In this document: positions 15,785-24,648 of the stretch, in pieces | Layout: each line of letters opens with the position of its first letter | How positions within the stretch are numbered: the first letter of the stretch is position 1 | Assembly (NCBI GenBank): GCA_002726915.1 | Contig: PBSY01000037.1 | Span: 1 to 51,719 of the forward strand | Reading direction: 5' to 3' | DNA length: 51,719 nt | Source: Verrucomicrobiales bacterium | Lineage (GTDB): Bacteria; Verrucomicrobiota; Verrucomicrobiia; Verrucomicrobiales; DEV007 | The notes under the pieces: generated by a model | What the model was told of the DNA's origin: nothing | Database searches by the model: none | The model's input: only the letters and a program-made list of their open reading frames with translations | Made by a program: the position numbers and the translations under genes

Positions 15785-18346
15785 CTAGAACTCGGGCCAC
15801 TCGTGCTTCGGATAACGCCCGCGTAGCTGCGAGCGAACGGACGGATAGCTACCGGTCCAAAAGCTGGCGAGGTCCTCAGTGACCTGAACGGGACGATGAT
15901 TCGGCGCCAATATTTCGATCACTACCGGCTGCTTTCCTTCGCACACCGTGGGGGAATCTTTGAGACCGAAAATGTGTTGAATGAGCACTGAAATTTTTGG
16001 CTTTTCATCTCGCGTGTAATTAATTCGACTTTGCTTTCCGTTTGAAAGCGCAAGGCTTTCGGGCGCGAGGTGTTGGACCGCCGCGTCTTGGTGAGGCGAT
16101 AACCAAGTTTTGATTACTTGGTTCACGGGTCGATCTTTGATCTGCTTGTAGCTAGTTGCACCCTTGCAAATTTCCTCAAGCATTAGAAGGCGGGCTTCGT
16201 GATCGATCGGAGGGATATTGTATTCAGGAAAGTGCGAGGCAACTAGGTTCACGCGAGTGAAGTAGCCTTCGACTTTTGGATCCCATGCTTTGAGATTTAA
16301 TTCACCGGAAAGGACGCGTTGAGAAATGAGTTTGGTAGCCTCATCCTGAGGGACCTCCTCACTAGGGCGAGACTCCAAAACAAGGTCTCGGAATCGCCGT
16401 TCCCTCCGGGCTTCCACTTTTCGGGATCGCTCATTCCAGACGGCTCCGGCATGATCAACGAAGTCGCTCGAAAAAGCCTCTCTAAGCCACCCTTCTTCAA
16501 TACGCGTGCATAGCCCGAGTTTCACGCTAAGATCGCGTCCCTCAACCTCGATCATTTCTCCGGCAATGAAAAGATGTGTCTCCTTGTCAAAAGCAATACT
16601 CTGATTCTCTATTTGCCCTCGACGTCCCGTGATCACAGCACAGGATAGGGTGTTGGCGTTATGGCGGAGCGCGAGTCGGTCTGAGAATCCCGTAAGAAGA
16701 ATGCGCCCGAACATCTCGGCGTCCGGTTCTTGTTCGTTATGCTCAGTTGATTCTTTCCACCGTGAGGCGATGCGGACCAGTTGTTCTGCGATCCTTCCGA
16801 CGTCTCGCGAAGCGCCTGCATGAATACCCAGACGCTCTCCTAAATCTTTGCGATATCCATTCTGCTGCATTTGGCGCCAGGCGCGCACGAGAGGCTGGAA
16901 GTCTGAAAAATCGCCTTCTTGACTGAAATCTTCAGGCATTAAATGATCGGGGTTGCGCTTTCGCTTTGGAAAGAGTGAGCGGGCTTGCGTTATCGCGGTA
17001 ATTAAGGCGACATAATGCAGACACCCTTTTGAGGAGGCTTCGGCGAGAACGCGACCAAACCGGGGAGGAACCGGAAGCTGGCTTACTTGCTGACCGAGGT
17101 GAGTTAGATGCTCTTTATCATCGAGTGTCCCAAGTGCCTTGAGACGACGATAAGCTTCATCAAGGGCCGACGGGTCAGGGGTGGCGAACCAGCGAAACGA
17201 TCGAGTGTCTTCGATTCCGCTTGAACTCAGAATCAAAAGCGCTTCTGAAAGATCCATGCGGTGAATCTCTGCGGGAGTGGTGAGGGGACGGGATTGGTGA
17301 TCGCGCTCACTCCACAGTCGAATAGCTGTTCCTGGGGAGGTTCGGCCAGCTCGGCCTGCGCGTTGATCGGCTGAAGCTTGGGAAATTTTCTGTATATGCA
17401 GTGTGGTGATTCCCCTTCGATGGTCGAAGGAGGAGCGGCGTTCCAGTCCGGAATCAATCACTAGAGTAACACCGTCGATTGTAATCGACGTCTCGGCTAC
17501 GTTGGTAGCGACCACGATCTTTTGACGGGGAGAGGCTGATACAGCCTCGTCCTGTTTGCTGGGCGCAAGCTCTCCATATAGCTCGAGAATTTCGAAGGGA
17601 GATGCCCAACTTGAGCGCCTCAAGGCCTGAACTGTCTTCTGAATCTCAAACCGGCCGGGCATGAATACAAGAATATGCCCACTTATAGGGTGGCCTTTCA
17701 GATGGTCTTTGATTGCGCGTGCCGCCTGGTCCCATAACTCTCCTTTGTGCCTCTGGCGGGGTGGGGCATAGGTCAAATTTACCGGGAAGGTGCGTCCCTC
17801 GGAGATAAGATGTCTCACTCCGTCACCGAGGTAGTCGACGAGTTCTCCAGCATTCAAGGTTGCCGACATGACAATGATCTTAAGATCAGGGCGTTTTGTC
17901 CGCTGTAACTCGAGACAGCGGGCAAGAGTGATGTCAGCGAAGAAATGTCTTTCGTGGAATTCGTCGAGCACAACCGCAGCAACACCGTTGAGATCAGGTT
18001 GCTGGATAAACTTCCGGATCAGGATTCCTTCAGTAACGAAACGAACTCTCGTGTTTGGTGAAACAGCGTTTTCGAACCGAACCTGAAAACCTATCTCGTC
18101 ACCTAAGTTGCTGCCGCGTTCGAAAGCGACCCGTCTTGCCAGCATGCGGGCAGCGATTCGACGCGGTTGCAATACGAAGATTTCTCCGTCTTCGCAGATT
18201 TCGGAATCGACGAGAAGCTGCGGTACTTGTGTGGATTTGCCTGAACCCGTAGGCGCCTCGATCACAATGCGGGCATGCGGCCGAGCAAGGGCAGTGACAA
18301 GATCGGTCTCAAGATCAAAGATAGGGAGGCTTCGGTCGCGAGGCAT
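15785..18346 (-). CDS. hrpB: ATP-dependent RNA helicase-like protein HrpB
   Basis: An 853-residue DEAH/RHA helicase. The motifs are in order: Walker A APTGSGKST (~31-39), QPRRIAARMLA (Ia), LDEFHERHF (motif II, the DEFH variant typical of HrpB), VMSATLNAG (III), ATNVAETSITIDG (V) and QRAGRAGRTSPG (VI). The C-terminal ~150 residues hold the HrpB-specific end domain, which finishes with PSVRSQLRGRYPKHEWPEF. The length is usual for the family. Its biological role in bacteria is poorly defined; RNA unwinding is inferred from the family. It lies 16 bp after a lipoprotein gene and is probably co-transcribed with it. Confidence 0.94.
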   Translation of the reverse strand: MPRDRSLPIFDLETDLVTALARPHARIVIEAPTGSGKSTQVPQLLVDSEICEDGEIFVLQPRRIAARMLARRVAFERGSNLGDEIGFQVRFENAVSPNTRVRFVTEGILIRKFIQQPDLNGVAAVVLDEFHERHFFADITLARCLELQRTKRPDLKIIVMSATLNAGELVDYLGDGVRHLISEGRTFPVNLTYAPPRQRHKGELWDQAARAIKDHLKGHPISGHILVFMPGRFEIQKTVQALRRSSWASPFEILELYGELAPSKQDEAVSASPRQKIVVATNVAETSITIDGVTLVIDSGLERRSSFDHRRGITTLHIQKISQASADQRAGRAGRTSPGTAIRLWSERDHQSRPLTTPAEIHRMDLSEALLILSSSGIEDTRSFRWFATPDPSALDEAYRRLKALGTLDDKEHLTHLGQQVSQLPVPPRFGRVLAEASSKGCLHYVALITAITQARSLFPKRKRNPDHLMPEDFSQEGDFSDFQPLVRAWRQMQQNGYRKDLGERLGIHAGASRDVGRIAEQLVRIASRWKESTEHNEQEPDAEMFGRILLTGFSDRLALRHNANTLSCAVITGRRGQIENQSIAFDKETHLFIAGEMIEVEGRDLSVKLGLCTRIEEGWLREAFSSDFVDHAGAVWNERSRKVEARRERRFRDLVLESRPSEEVPQDEATKLISQRVLSGELNLKAWDPKVEGYFTRVNLVASHFPEYNIPPIDHEARLLMLEEICKGATSYKQIKDRPVNQVIKTWLSPHQDAAVQHLAPESLALSNGKQSRINYTRDEKPKISVLIQHIFGLKDSPTVCEGKQPVVIEILAPNHRPVQVTEDLASFWTGSYPSVRSQLRGRYPKHEWPEF

Positions 18347-18362
18347 TCCGCAAAAAGTAAGG

Positions 18363-18803
18363 TCAAGGACGCCTTAGTGAGAATGAACCTAGGTCTCCAT
18401 TATCGTTGGAATACTTAGCCATAAAGGAGGAATTGGTAACGGTTGCTTTGTGACCGAACTTGCCAAAGAGTCCGAGGCTTTTGTCTCCTTCGATAACATA
18501 ATATCCGCCTTGCTTCTTACCCGGGAAATCAACGGAGTAACTTCCCTGAAAAAGAACGCCCCAGGTTGCATGGTAGCGGAATGCGTAGTGGTCCTTTTTA
18601 GGGGAAGGTTTTACAATGGCTCGCAAGCCCCCCGTATGATTATTTGTGATGGTCGACCAGTTGCCTTGCCACGGACCGAAGGGTGCGGTAACTCTGCCTG
18701 ACTGGTAATCGGCTACCGATTGGGCCCACTCGTTTTCAAAGCTGGAGCATTGACAGAGAATAAGAGCCGACACCACGGCAAAGAGAATGCGAAGGGAACT
18801 CAT
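18363..18803 (-). CDS. Small putative lipoprotein, unknown function
   Basis: A 146-residue secreted protein. The N-terminus is a hydrophobic signal (MSSLRILFAVVSALILCQC) with Cys 17 and 19. The lipobox is not classical (L-C-Q-C), so lipidation is likely rather than certain. The mature part is rich in Gly, aromatic residues and short repeats of polar and aromatic residues (PFGPWQGNWSTITNNHTGG, GSYSVDFPGKKQGGYYVIEGD), which suggests a small beta-barrel or beta-sandwich. I do not recognise a family. hrpB starts 16 bp downstream on the same strand. Confidence 0.75.
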   Translation of the reverse strand: MSSLRILFAVVSALILCQCSSFENEWAQSVADYQSGRVTAPFGPWQGNWSTITNNHTGGLRAIVKPSPKKDHYAFRYHATWGVLFQGSYSVDFPGKKQGGYYVIEGDKSLGLFGKFGHKATVTNSSFMAKYSNDNGDLGSFSLRRP

Positions 18804-18884
18804 CTTAGTCTAAATGGTAGGCGATGCTGGCAATTGGTCAATCCCGCGACGCAGCAAAGCGAGGAGTCGGTTTCAAAGCGAAAA

Positions 18885-18926
18885 ACACCTCTAACCCGAA
18901 AAAAATGCCAACGGGCGACGAGGTGT
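18885..18926 (-). terminator. Likely terminator of the sulfatase-DUF6807-DUF58-DUF4381 transcript
   Basis: On the minus strand ACACCTC (18926-18920) pairs with GAGGTGT (18891-18885). An inner CCCG/CGGG pair (18915-18912 with 18898-18895) and a central T-rich loop lie between. The outer stem is followed by TTTTTCG. It lies ~110 bp after the DUF4381 stop at 19035. Confidence 0.55.
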
Positions 18927-19034
18927 CGATTTTATTCTCAATCCGTCCCTAATTTAGGGGCAAGGAGTCTCGCTAGAAACTTTTCAGGCGGCGCTTCAAG
19001 GAGCTGCCGTCGGGAATGTCCAATGTTTAAAATG

Positions 19035-19607
19035 TCACTCCCTCTGTGTTATGAGTCTCCTGTTAGAGTTGCGTTGGTGATCGCTTGTTTCGCATAGGTT
19101 CACGATATCCTTCGCCACTTTGATCATGGGTAGGCACTTTTGGTGAGAATCAGGAGTTCTTCCAAACTTCACTTCGTCAGCTGCTACAATAAAACCCCGA
19201 AGTTCCTCTTGAGCAGCGATCGGTAACTGAGTTTTCTCTTTCAGAATACGGGTGAGAAATTCCTGAGTCGTCTCATATCGAAGTGAGTCGTTATATTTTT
19301 CCGCCAAGTAATCCTTAAGACTATCTGAAACCTCCAACATAATCTCATTGGTATTTAACTCGTTGGAGTGTCGCTGAACTAATCGTAACCGCGCCACTGC
19401 CTTTTCTTTTGGACTAAGTGAGGAGGCGACTGGTTTCCTAGATCGAATCACAGAGATGGCGAGGGTTAGGGCGCCAATGAGTAGAACAAGGGATAATAGC
19501 GACCAAAGAATGATAGGCCATATCGAATCTTTGGGTGTGAGGATAGCTATATCATAAAGCTCATCAGCTCCAGGTTGTTGTGCTAGAAAACAATTGGAGG
19601 TTTTCAT
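19035..19607 (-). CDS. DUF4381-like membrane protein of the DUF58/vWA (Bat-type) group
   Basis: 190 residues: a short N-terminal segment, one transmembrane helix (~29-54, IWPIILWSLLSLVLLIGALT), and a basic, helical cytoplasmic part that includes KEKAVARLRLVQ. This layout is that of DUF4381 proteins, which accompany DUF58 and von Willebrand factor A proteins in MoxR/Bat-type operons. The ATG overlaps the TGA of the DUF58 gene by four bases. MoxR and the vWA membrane proteins that usually flank this pair are not present nearby. Function is not established for the family. Confidence 0.65.
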   Translation of the reverse strand: MKTSNCFLAQQPGADELYDIAILTPKDSIWPIILWSLLSLVLLIGALTLAISVIRSRKPVASSLSPKEKAVARLRLVQRHSNELNTNEIMLEVSDSLKDYLAEKYNDSLRYETTQEFLTRILKEKTQLPIAAQEELRGFIVAADEVKFGRTPDSHQKCLPMIKVAKDIVNLCETSDHQRNSNRRLITQRE

Positions 19608-20539
19608 GAGGCCGTAACCTTCTTTCGCTGCTTAAAGAAGCCGTGGAGGGCGGGCAAATATTCCTCGTCGGTTCGAAGAGAGATCTTATCAATCGAAAGA
19701 CGCTTGAACTCTCGGTCGATTGTCTGCTGCCACTGGGCGACGCCTTTTAAATAAGCGCGGCGAACACGGGGATTTGATGTATTTACCTCGACTTGCTGAC
19801 CAGTTTCGGGGTCTTCGAGTCGGACATGTCCTGCCGACGGCAATGACACCTCTGCTGGATCGCTGACCTGAATAGCAACGAGGTCGTGCTTTCGATTGAC
19901 GATGCGCAGCTCACTTCCCAGTTCCTCCTCGACAAGAAAGTCCGAAAGCATGAAGACAAGGGAACGCTTACGAATCGCGTTCTGAAGCAGATCTGCGGGT
20001 GCTCGAAGTGATGTCCTGCGTCCCTTGGGCTGGAAAAGAAGAATCTCGCGAATTAAGCGAAGTGCAGGGGCGGTCCCTTTTTTTGGGGGTAGATAGAGTT
20101 CAACCTCGTCGGTGAAAAGAATTAAGCCCACTTTGTCCTTGTTTTGCAGGGCACTAAAGGTGAGGAGCGCTGCGACTTCTGCCATCAACTCTCGCTTGCT
20201 GGGGCCGTGACTCCCGTAATTTCCTGAACCGCTGATATCGACGCACAGAAATACGGTGAGCTCACGTTCTTCGGTAAATTTCTTAACGTATGGGTGACCA
20301 AAGCGAGCTGTCACATTCCAGTCAATCGCCCGAACCTCATCGCCTGGCTGGTATTCTCGAAAGTCCTCAAAGTCGATCCCTTCGCCTTTAAAACAGCTGT
20401 GGTATTCGCCTCCAAAACTCTCGCGTACAAGCCCTCGAGTTCGTAGCTCAATCTTACGCACCTTCTTCAGTATAGCGGAGACTTCCGAGCGGCAATGTCC
20501 GTTGAGAGCAGGGGTTTTCGGGGAGTTAGAGTCCGGCAT
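19604..20539 (-). CDS. DUF58 domain protein (Bat/MoxR-associated, vWA-like)
   Basis: A 311-residue soluble protein. The DUF58 signature GIDFEDFREYQPGDEVRAID (~54-73) is exact. It is followed by a vWA-like segment with a MIDAS-type DISGS (101-105). These proteins accompany MoxR AAA+ ATPases that act as metal or cofactor insertion chaperones for periplasmic or membrane enzymes. Here the usual moxR gene is missing; upstream, 24 bp away, is the DUF6807 gene. The stop overlaps the start of the DUF4381 gene by four bases. Confidence 0.88.
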   Translation of the reverse strand: MPDSNSPKTPALNGHCRSEVSAILKKVRKIELRTRGLVRESFGGEYHSCFKGEGIDFEDFREYQPGDEVRAIDWNVTARFGHPYVKKFTEERELTVFLCVDISGSGNYGSHGPSKRELMAEVAALLTFSALQNKDKVGLILFTDEVELYLPPKKGTAPALRLIREILLFQPKGRRTSLRAPADLLQNAIRKRSLVFMLSDFLVEEELGSELRIVNRKHDLVAIQVSDPAEVSLPSAGHVRLEDPETGQQVEVNTSNPRVRRAYLKGVAQWQQTIDREFKRLSIDKISLRTDEEYLPALHGFFKQRKKVTAS

Positions 20540-20563
20540 GCGACGTAAGTGCTCTTGCTAGGA

Positions 20564-21529
20564 TTACTGATCACTCCAGAATATTTCACTGTGTTTTGCA
20601 ACTTCTTCCGCCTTCATTTCTCCTTGTCGAATAACGAGTCGATAGCGAACTGTAAGCGGTTCTTCTGGAACAAGATCTGCAGCAAAATAGCTACCGAATC
20701 GACCGTAATCTCGTTCGCTGTAGCGTGCCGGCTTCGGGTTCTTCGAGTGGTCTAGGTAGCAAACGGTGTAGCGCTTGTCATGAACGATATAGCTCATGGC
20801 TTTCCAGGGGAGGTTGCGAGTTGTTTTATCGTCGAGCTTGGCTGACCAATTGATGGTTTTACCCATATCCGCAGCACCGGTTTCAGGACGAATGTAGTAT
20901 GTGGCGTTCTTGTGCTTATCGTTGACATCATTGTGAGCTCGAAACTGAAAGCCCGCATGCTGAGGGTCGCCATCTACATGCATTTCAGGAACTGTCGGAG
21001 AGAGAATTGATTCAAAATCAACTATGATATCGGCTCCGCTGATGGTGAAGGTCATCGAACGTTTCTCTTCGGCAAAAGACTTTCCATCATCCCCAATCCA
21101 GTCAATCAAGGAAGTAAATGACGCAGATTCGCTATCAGCACTTTGCTCAAGGAATTCACGATGAACGAGATGCCCCCTGCGACAATGCCAAGTATCGATT
21201 TTCTCATGCTTTTCACCATTGCGATCGGTATAGCTGATTTGTGAAAATCCATAAAAAATGCCACGATGGTGGGTGAACTTTCCACCCGGGCCCTTGGTAA
21301 TAAATTGATCCTTCAGGTAGCGGTCATATATATGGCAGAAAGGCTTGTAGGTTGCTTCGCGTCGCTCTGATGAGCTCTCGTCAATCGGCTCGTAGATGTA
21401 ACGGGCAATCGGGCGATACTCGTGCTTAAGATCGAGATACTTTCCTTCAGTATCAGTCCACTCGAAAGCGTAACCGATTGAGAGAGGTATTCCCAAAATT
21501 ACAGCGAAAAAAGGCAGTGATTTCATCAT
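20564..21529 (-). CDS. Secreted DUF6807 (PmoA-like) protein
   Basis: A 321-residue protein with a signal peptide (about 1-21). The segments KYLDLKHEYRPIARYIYEP and FTHHRGIFYGFSQISY and the C-terminal VPEEPLTVRYRLVIRQG match the DUF6807/PmoA family, common in Planctomycetes and Verrucomicrobia near sulfatases and carbohydrate enzymes. Despite the family name it is not evidence for methane oxidation. The HHRG segment and other conserved His residues suggest a metal or catalytic site, but the reaction is unknown. Two adjacent ATGs (21529 and 21526) could serve as start. It lies 8 bp after a sulfatase gene, so it probably works on the same substrate. Confidence 0.8.
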   Translation of the reverse strand: MMKSLPFFAVILGIPLSIGYAFEWTDTEGKYLDLKHEYRPIARYIYEPIDESSSERREATYKPFCHIYDRYLKDQFITKGPGGKFTHHRGIFYGFSQISYTDRNGEKHEKIDTWHCRRGHLVHREFLEQSADSESASFTSLIDWIGDDGKSFAEEKRSMTFTISGADIIVDFESILSPTVPEMHVDGDPQHAGFQFRAHNDVNDKHKNATYYIRPETGAADMGKTINWSAKLDDKTTRNLPWKAMSYIVHDKRYTVCYLDHSKNPKPARYSERDYGRFGSYFAADLVPEEPLTVRYRLVIRQGEMKAEEVAKHSEIFWSDQ

Positions 21530-21537
21530 GTTAGATA

Positions 21538-23070
21538 CTAAGGAGCGACAAGACCTTTCCCGACCATTTCCTCTTTGGATAAACGAGGGCGAACCCGGGC
21601 AGGGGTGGGAAGACCAGATATTCGGTCAAACTCGTCAGCTGTCCGAAGTTCGGGAACGTTGTCCTTGGTTCGGGTCTCCCAATCCTCAAGAGCGTCGCGC
21701 ATGGCCTGAAGAAGCTTCACATAACGTTCATCGCCGGCTAGGTTTTTCAGCTCATATGGATCCAGTTTGGTGTCATAGAGTTCTTCCTCGGGGCGAGGGG
21801 TGGTGAAGCAGCCCATCTGGTTTTCTTCTAGTTCCTCTCTATCGCGAAGGCGAAGAAGTTCTATGTAGGTTGGGCTTCGCAGGCCATCTGCGGAGGGGGT
21901 TTGAGGAAGATCGGTATAGTAGTTACGAATGTATTTATATCGCTCATTTCGAACCGCTCTTACATGATCCTCGAAATCGTGCCAGTTCTTCTCAGCAAAC
22001 GCAAAGTCCCGAATTGGTTTTTTCGGCGTGGTAAGAAGTGACGAGAAATCAACTCCTTCGAAGGTAGATCCGACGTTTTTAACTCCGCCAAGTTTCATAA
22101 AAGTTTTCGCGATATCGACCGAACTGACAAGGCGGTTACATTCGCTACTTGGTTTCACCACGTCTGGCCACCTCACAATCCAAGGAGTCTTGATTCCGCT
22201 GTCGTAGAGTGTGGTTTTATCCCTGGGAAAAGGACGGCCATTGTCACTGATGAAAAGAATCAGGGTATGATCAGCCACACCTTGAGCTTCAATTTCATCC
22301 ATTACTAGGCCGACATACCTATCAAGTCGGGTAATTTCATCGTAGTAGAGCTGATAATCTGCCCTAACCGCCGGAGTGTCGGGATGATAAGGGGCTACCT
22401 TGATTTCCTCGGGGCGGGAGCCTTCCTTGAGGATGTTCGAATGGTAGGGGCGATGGGGATCAAGAGCCGCGAGCCATAGGAAAAACGGCTTATCTTTGGG
22501 GCGATCCTTTAAGAGCGGCACCCACTCGGCGCACCCGCTTTGGGCTTCGCCTTCGAGCGTTTCGACAAACTTACCGGCCTTACCTGCTTCACCGCTAGGC
22601 AATTGGAATCCGGATGTATCAACTTCTCGGATCTCGTCGAAACGATCGCGGAGTCCATCGCCAAGGTGCCATTTCCCAGAAGCAGCCGTCCAATAGCCGC
22701 GATCGCGAAGTTTTTCGACGAATGTGATCTGTTCGGGTGGAACCGGCCAGTGCAACTCTTCTGCGTCTGTCTGGTGAGGGTAGCGGCCTGTGATTATGCT
22801 GGCGCGACTAGGGCTACAGGAACTGATAGTGAGGATGGCATTATCAAATCGCATTCCTTCGTTCGCAAGTCGGGTCAAATTGGGAGTCATGATTGAATCG
22901 TGGCCATACGGGGCCGAATCATCCCAAGCCATGTCATCGGCGATGATGAGAACCATATTAGGAAGCCCAAGAGTAGCGGAAACATCGCTCGTGGGAATTT
23001 CCTGTTCTTGAGCAAAAGAAAACGAAACGATTGAACCAAAGAGGGTAGACACCCATATCAGATTGCGCAT
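21538..23070 (-). CDS. Secreted sulfatase (type I)
   Basis: 510 residues with a signal peptide (about 1-20). The metal site NMVLIIADDMAWD (~38-50, Asp pair 45-46) and activation motif CSPSRASIITG (Cys 85, to become formylglycine) are present, followed by SGKWHLGDG and FISDNGRPFPRDKTTLYDSG. The insert and the C-terminal RNERYKYIRNYYTDLP segment are family-typical. Substrate class cannot be read. It is read in the same direction as the glycosyltransferase upstream (94 bp) and is followed after 8 bp by the DUF6807 gene. Confidence 0.93.
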   Translation of the reverse strand: MRNLIWVSTLFGSIVSFSFAQEQEIPTSDVSATLGLPNMVLIIADDMAWDDSAPYGHDSIMTPNLTRLANEGMRFDNAILTISSCSPSRASIITGRYPHQTDAEELHWPVPPEQITFVEKLRDRGYWTAASGKWHLGDGLRDRFDEIREVDTSGFQLPSGEAGKAGKFVETLEGEAQSGCAEWVPLLKDRPKDKPFFLWLAALDPHRPYHSNILKEGSRPEEIKVAPYHPDTPAVRADYQLYYDEITRLDRYVGLVMDEIEAQGVADHTLILFISDNGRPFPRDKTTLYDSGIKTPWIVRWPDVVKPSSECNRLVSSVDIAKTFMKLGGVKNVGSTFEGVDFSSLLTTPKKPIRDFAFAEKNWHDFEDHVRAVRNERYKYIRNYYTDLPQTPSADGLRSPTYIELLRLRDREELEENQMGCFTTPRPEEELYDTKLDPYELKNLAGDERYVKLLQAMRDALEDWETRTKDNVPELRTADEFDRISGLPTPARVRPRLSKEEMVGKGLVAP

Positions 23071-23164
23071 TTGGTGAATGAAGCAGATTCCGTCGATCGT
23101 GCCAAGGCGCGAAAAAGGACAAAATATGTTTCCGAGTGCTATCGGGGCGTGAAAGGCACAAAAA

Positions 23165-24541
23165 TTATGAAGTGACTGCTTGAGATCGAGTGATCAAGTT
23201 ATTGAGAATGGCAGCACGATCAAAATTGAGAGCAAACTTTTTAGCTCGCTTGGAAAGTTCGCGACGCTCCTCGATTGTCATAAAGTAGGCGCGGTTAAGG
23301 CACTCACTAAGCTCACCAACATTCCCCGCTTCATGTTCGAGGCAGTGTCCGCCGGTTGCTTCTGGAATGCCGCCTGTTTGTGTGGTAATGACAGGCCCAT
23401 TCCCGCCCGCAAGCATTTTCTCAGCGACAGCGATCCCAAAAGTCTCGATAAACTCCGGACGAGGCTTGCTTGGAAGACAGTAAGCAAAGGCTCCGTGCAT
23501 GAGCGCGCCTTTCTCTTCATCAGAAACATCATCAAGCACTATAATACTTCGGTCGGTCGCTGCGAGTTCTTGTATCTCCTCTTTCATTGGGCCGTTGCCG
23601 CAGATTATGAGTTTCTTTATACCATAGACCTCGCTTGATTTGTAGGCGTGGATGAGATCGTCTACTCCCTTGGCGGGAGCGATTCTCGAGAGAAACATGA
23701 CATAGCCGTCTCTTTCCAATCCCCGACTGCTCAGCAGTTGGTCGACTCGAGTGGGATCATCTGTAATGCGGGTATAGGCGCCGGTATCGATGGCGGGGAA
23801 ACTAATTTCAACCCGTTCGTTCAACTGGTGGGCAAAGTCTGTTCCTAAACAGGCGTCGACCTTGCCACCCGACTCAACAATCATGTCCTTGGTGAATTGA
23901 CTGACGGCCACAGGGAGATCATGTTGGAGGTAATTTGCGAGAACCATTTGAGCTGCACCAACCTGTCCGGCATTCAGTGCGTTGGACACAACGTTTGTGA
24001 TGTCGGACCCGACAGCCTCTCCGATCGTGATGACGTTAGTCCGCTTGGCAATGCTCTTGAAACTGTCGACTGCGTTGATCACCATCTGGCCATGAGGGAC
24101 CAAATAAAGATCCATGATCACCGTCCTTCCAGAGAGTTGATGCAGGAGATCAACGAGCTGCCCGCTGACGGCGTAGCTTAGCCGTCCATCGAGCACTTTG
24201 TAGTCACCAATCGGCTCGGGGCGATTGACGTTGATGCCATTTGAGTAGGGAGTAATCGTTTCGAGAGGCTTGAGAGGGAGTTTGCTAGCCTTAAGTGTCT
24301 CGATAGGGTAAGTGACGATGTTGACGTTCTGAAAACCTCGCGCGACAGCTGCTTCGGCGAGGTTTCTTGCCTCGGTTGAGTGGCCGCAAATAATAGGATC
24401 AGCACGAACCACGAGGATCAGGTTTTGAGGATCGGATGAGGAAGGGCTGTCCCCTGTGAATGTTTCTACTGTGGAATGGGGGGTATTGTACATTTCTGAA
24501 AAGGGTTGAGGGTGCAACGTAATCAGTGGCAGAAGACGCAT
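23165..24541 (-). CDS. Glycosyltransferase, GT4-like (group 1)
   Basis: About 458 residues. The C-terminal half has the GT-B group-1 pattern: VMFLSRIAPAKGVDDLIHAY, IICGNGPMKEEIQ, and the nucleotide-sugar motif SKPRPEFIETFGIAVAEKMLAGG with Glu residues in E-x7-E spacing. The N-terminal half has the Rossmann-type start ILVVRADPIICGHSTEARNL. The sugar donor and acceptor are not predictable. The start is uncertain: ATG 24541 or ATG 24493 (or TTG 24553); neither has a good ribosome-binding site. It lies between the GH92 gene and a sulfatase, so it could make or recycle a storage or surface glycan whose degradation the neighbours handle. Confidence 0.85.
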   Translation of the reverse strand: MRLLPLITLHPQPFSEMYNTPHSTVETFTGDSPSSSDPQNLILVVRADPIICGHSTEARNLAEAAVARGFQNVNIVTYPIETLKASKLPLKPLETITPYSNGINVNRPEPIGDYKVLDGRLSYAVSGQLVDLLHQLSGRTVIMDLYLVPHGQMVINAVDSFKSIAKRTNVITIGEAVGSDITNVVSNALNAGQVGAAQMVLANYLQHDLPVAVSQFTKDMIVESGGKVDACLGTDFAHQLNERVEISFPAIDTGAYTRITDDPTRVDQLLSSRGLERDGYVMFLSRIAPAKGVDDLIHAYKSSEVYGIKKLIICGNGPMKEEIQELAATDRSIIVLDDVSDEEKGALMHGAFAYCLPSKPRPEFIETFGIAVAEKMLAGGNGPVITTQTGGIPEATGGHCLEHEAGNVGELSECLNRAYFMTIEERRELSKRAKKFALNFDRAAILNNLITRSQAVTS

Positions 24542-24648
24542 GTTACGTGCCAAGGTGTGTTCATTTAGGAGATACGAAACGTTTTTGCGGTAGCAAAAAT
24601 GTCACGGCGGCCTCGAACAAGGCGGATGATCCTTTGAAAATTATCGAC

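Noticed and set aside
20564-21529. PmoA-like label read as a sign of methane oxidation
   Set aside because: The family name is misleading; the protein is a secreted DUF6807 protein next to a sulfatase, with no other methane genes.
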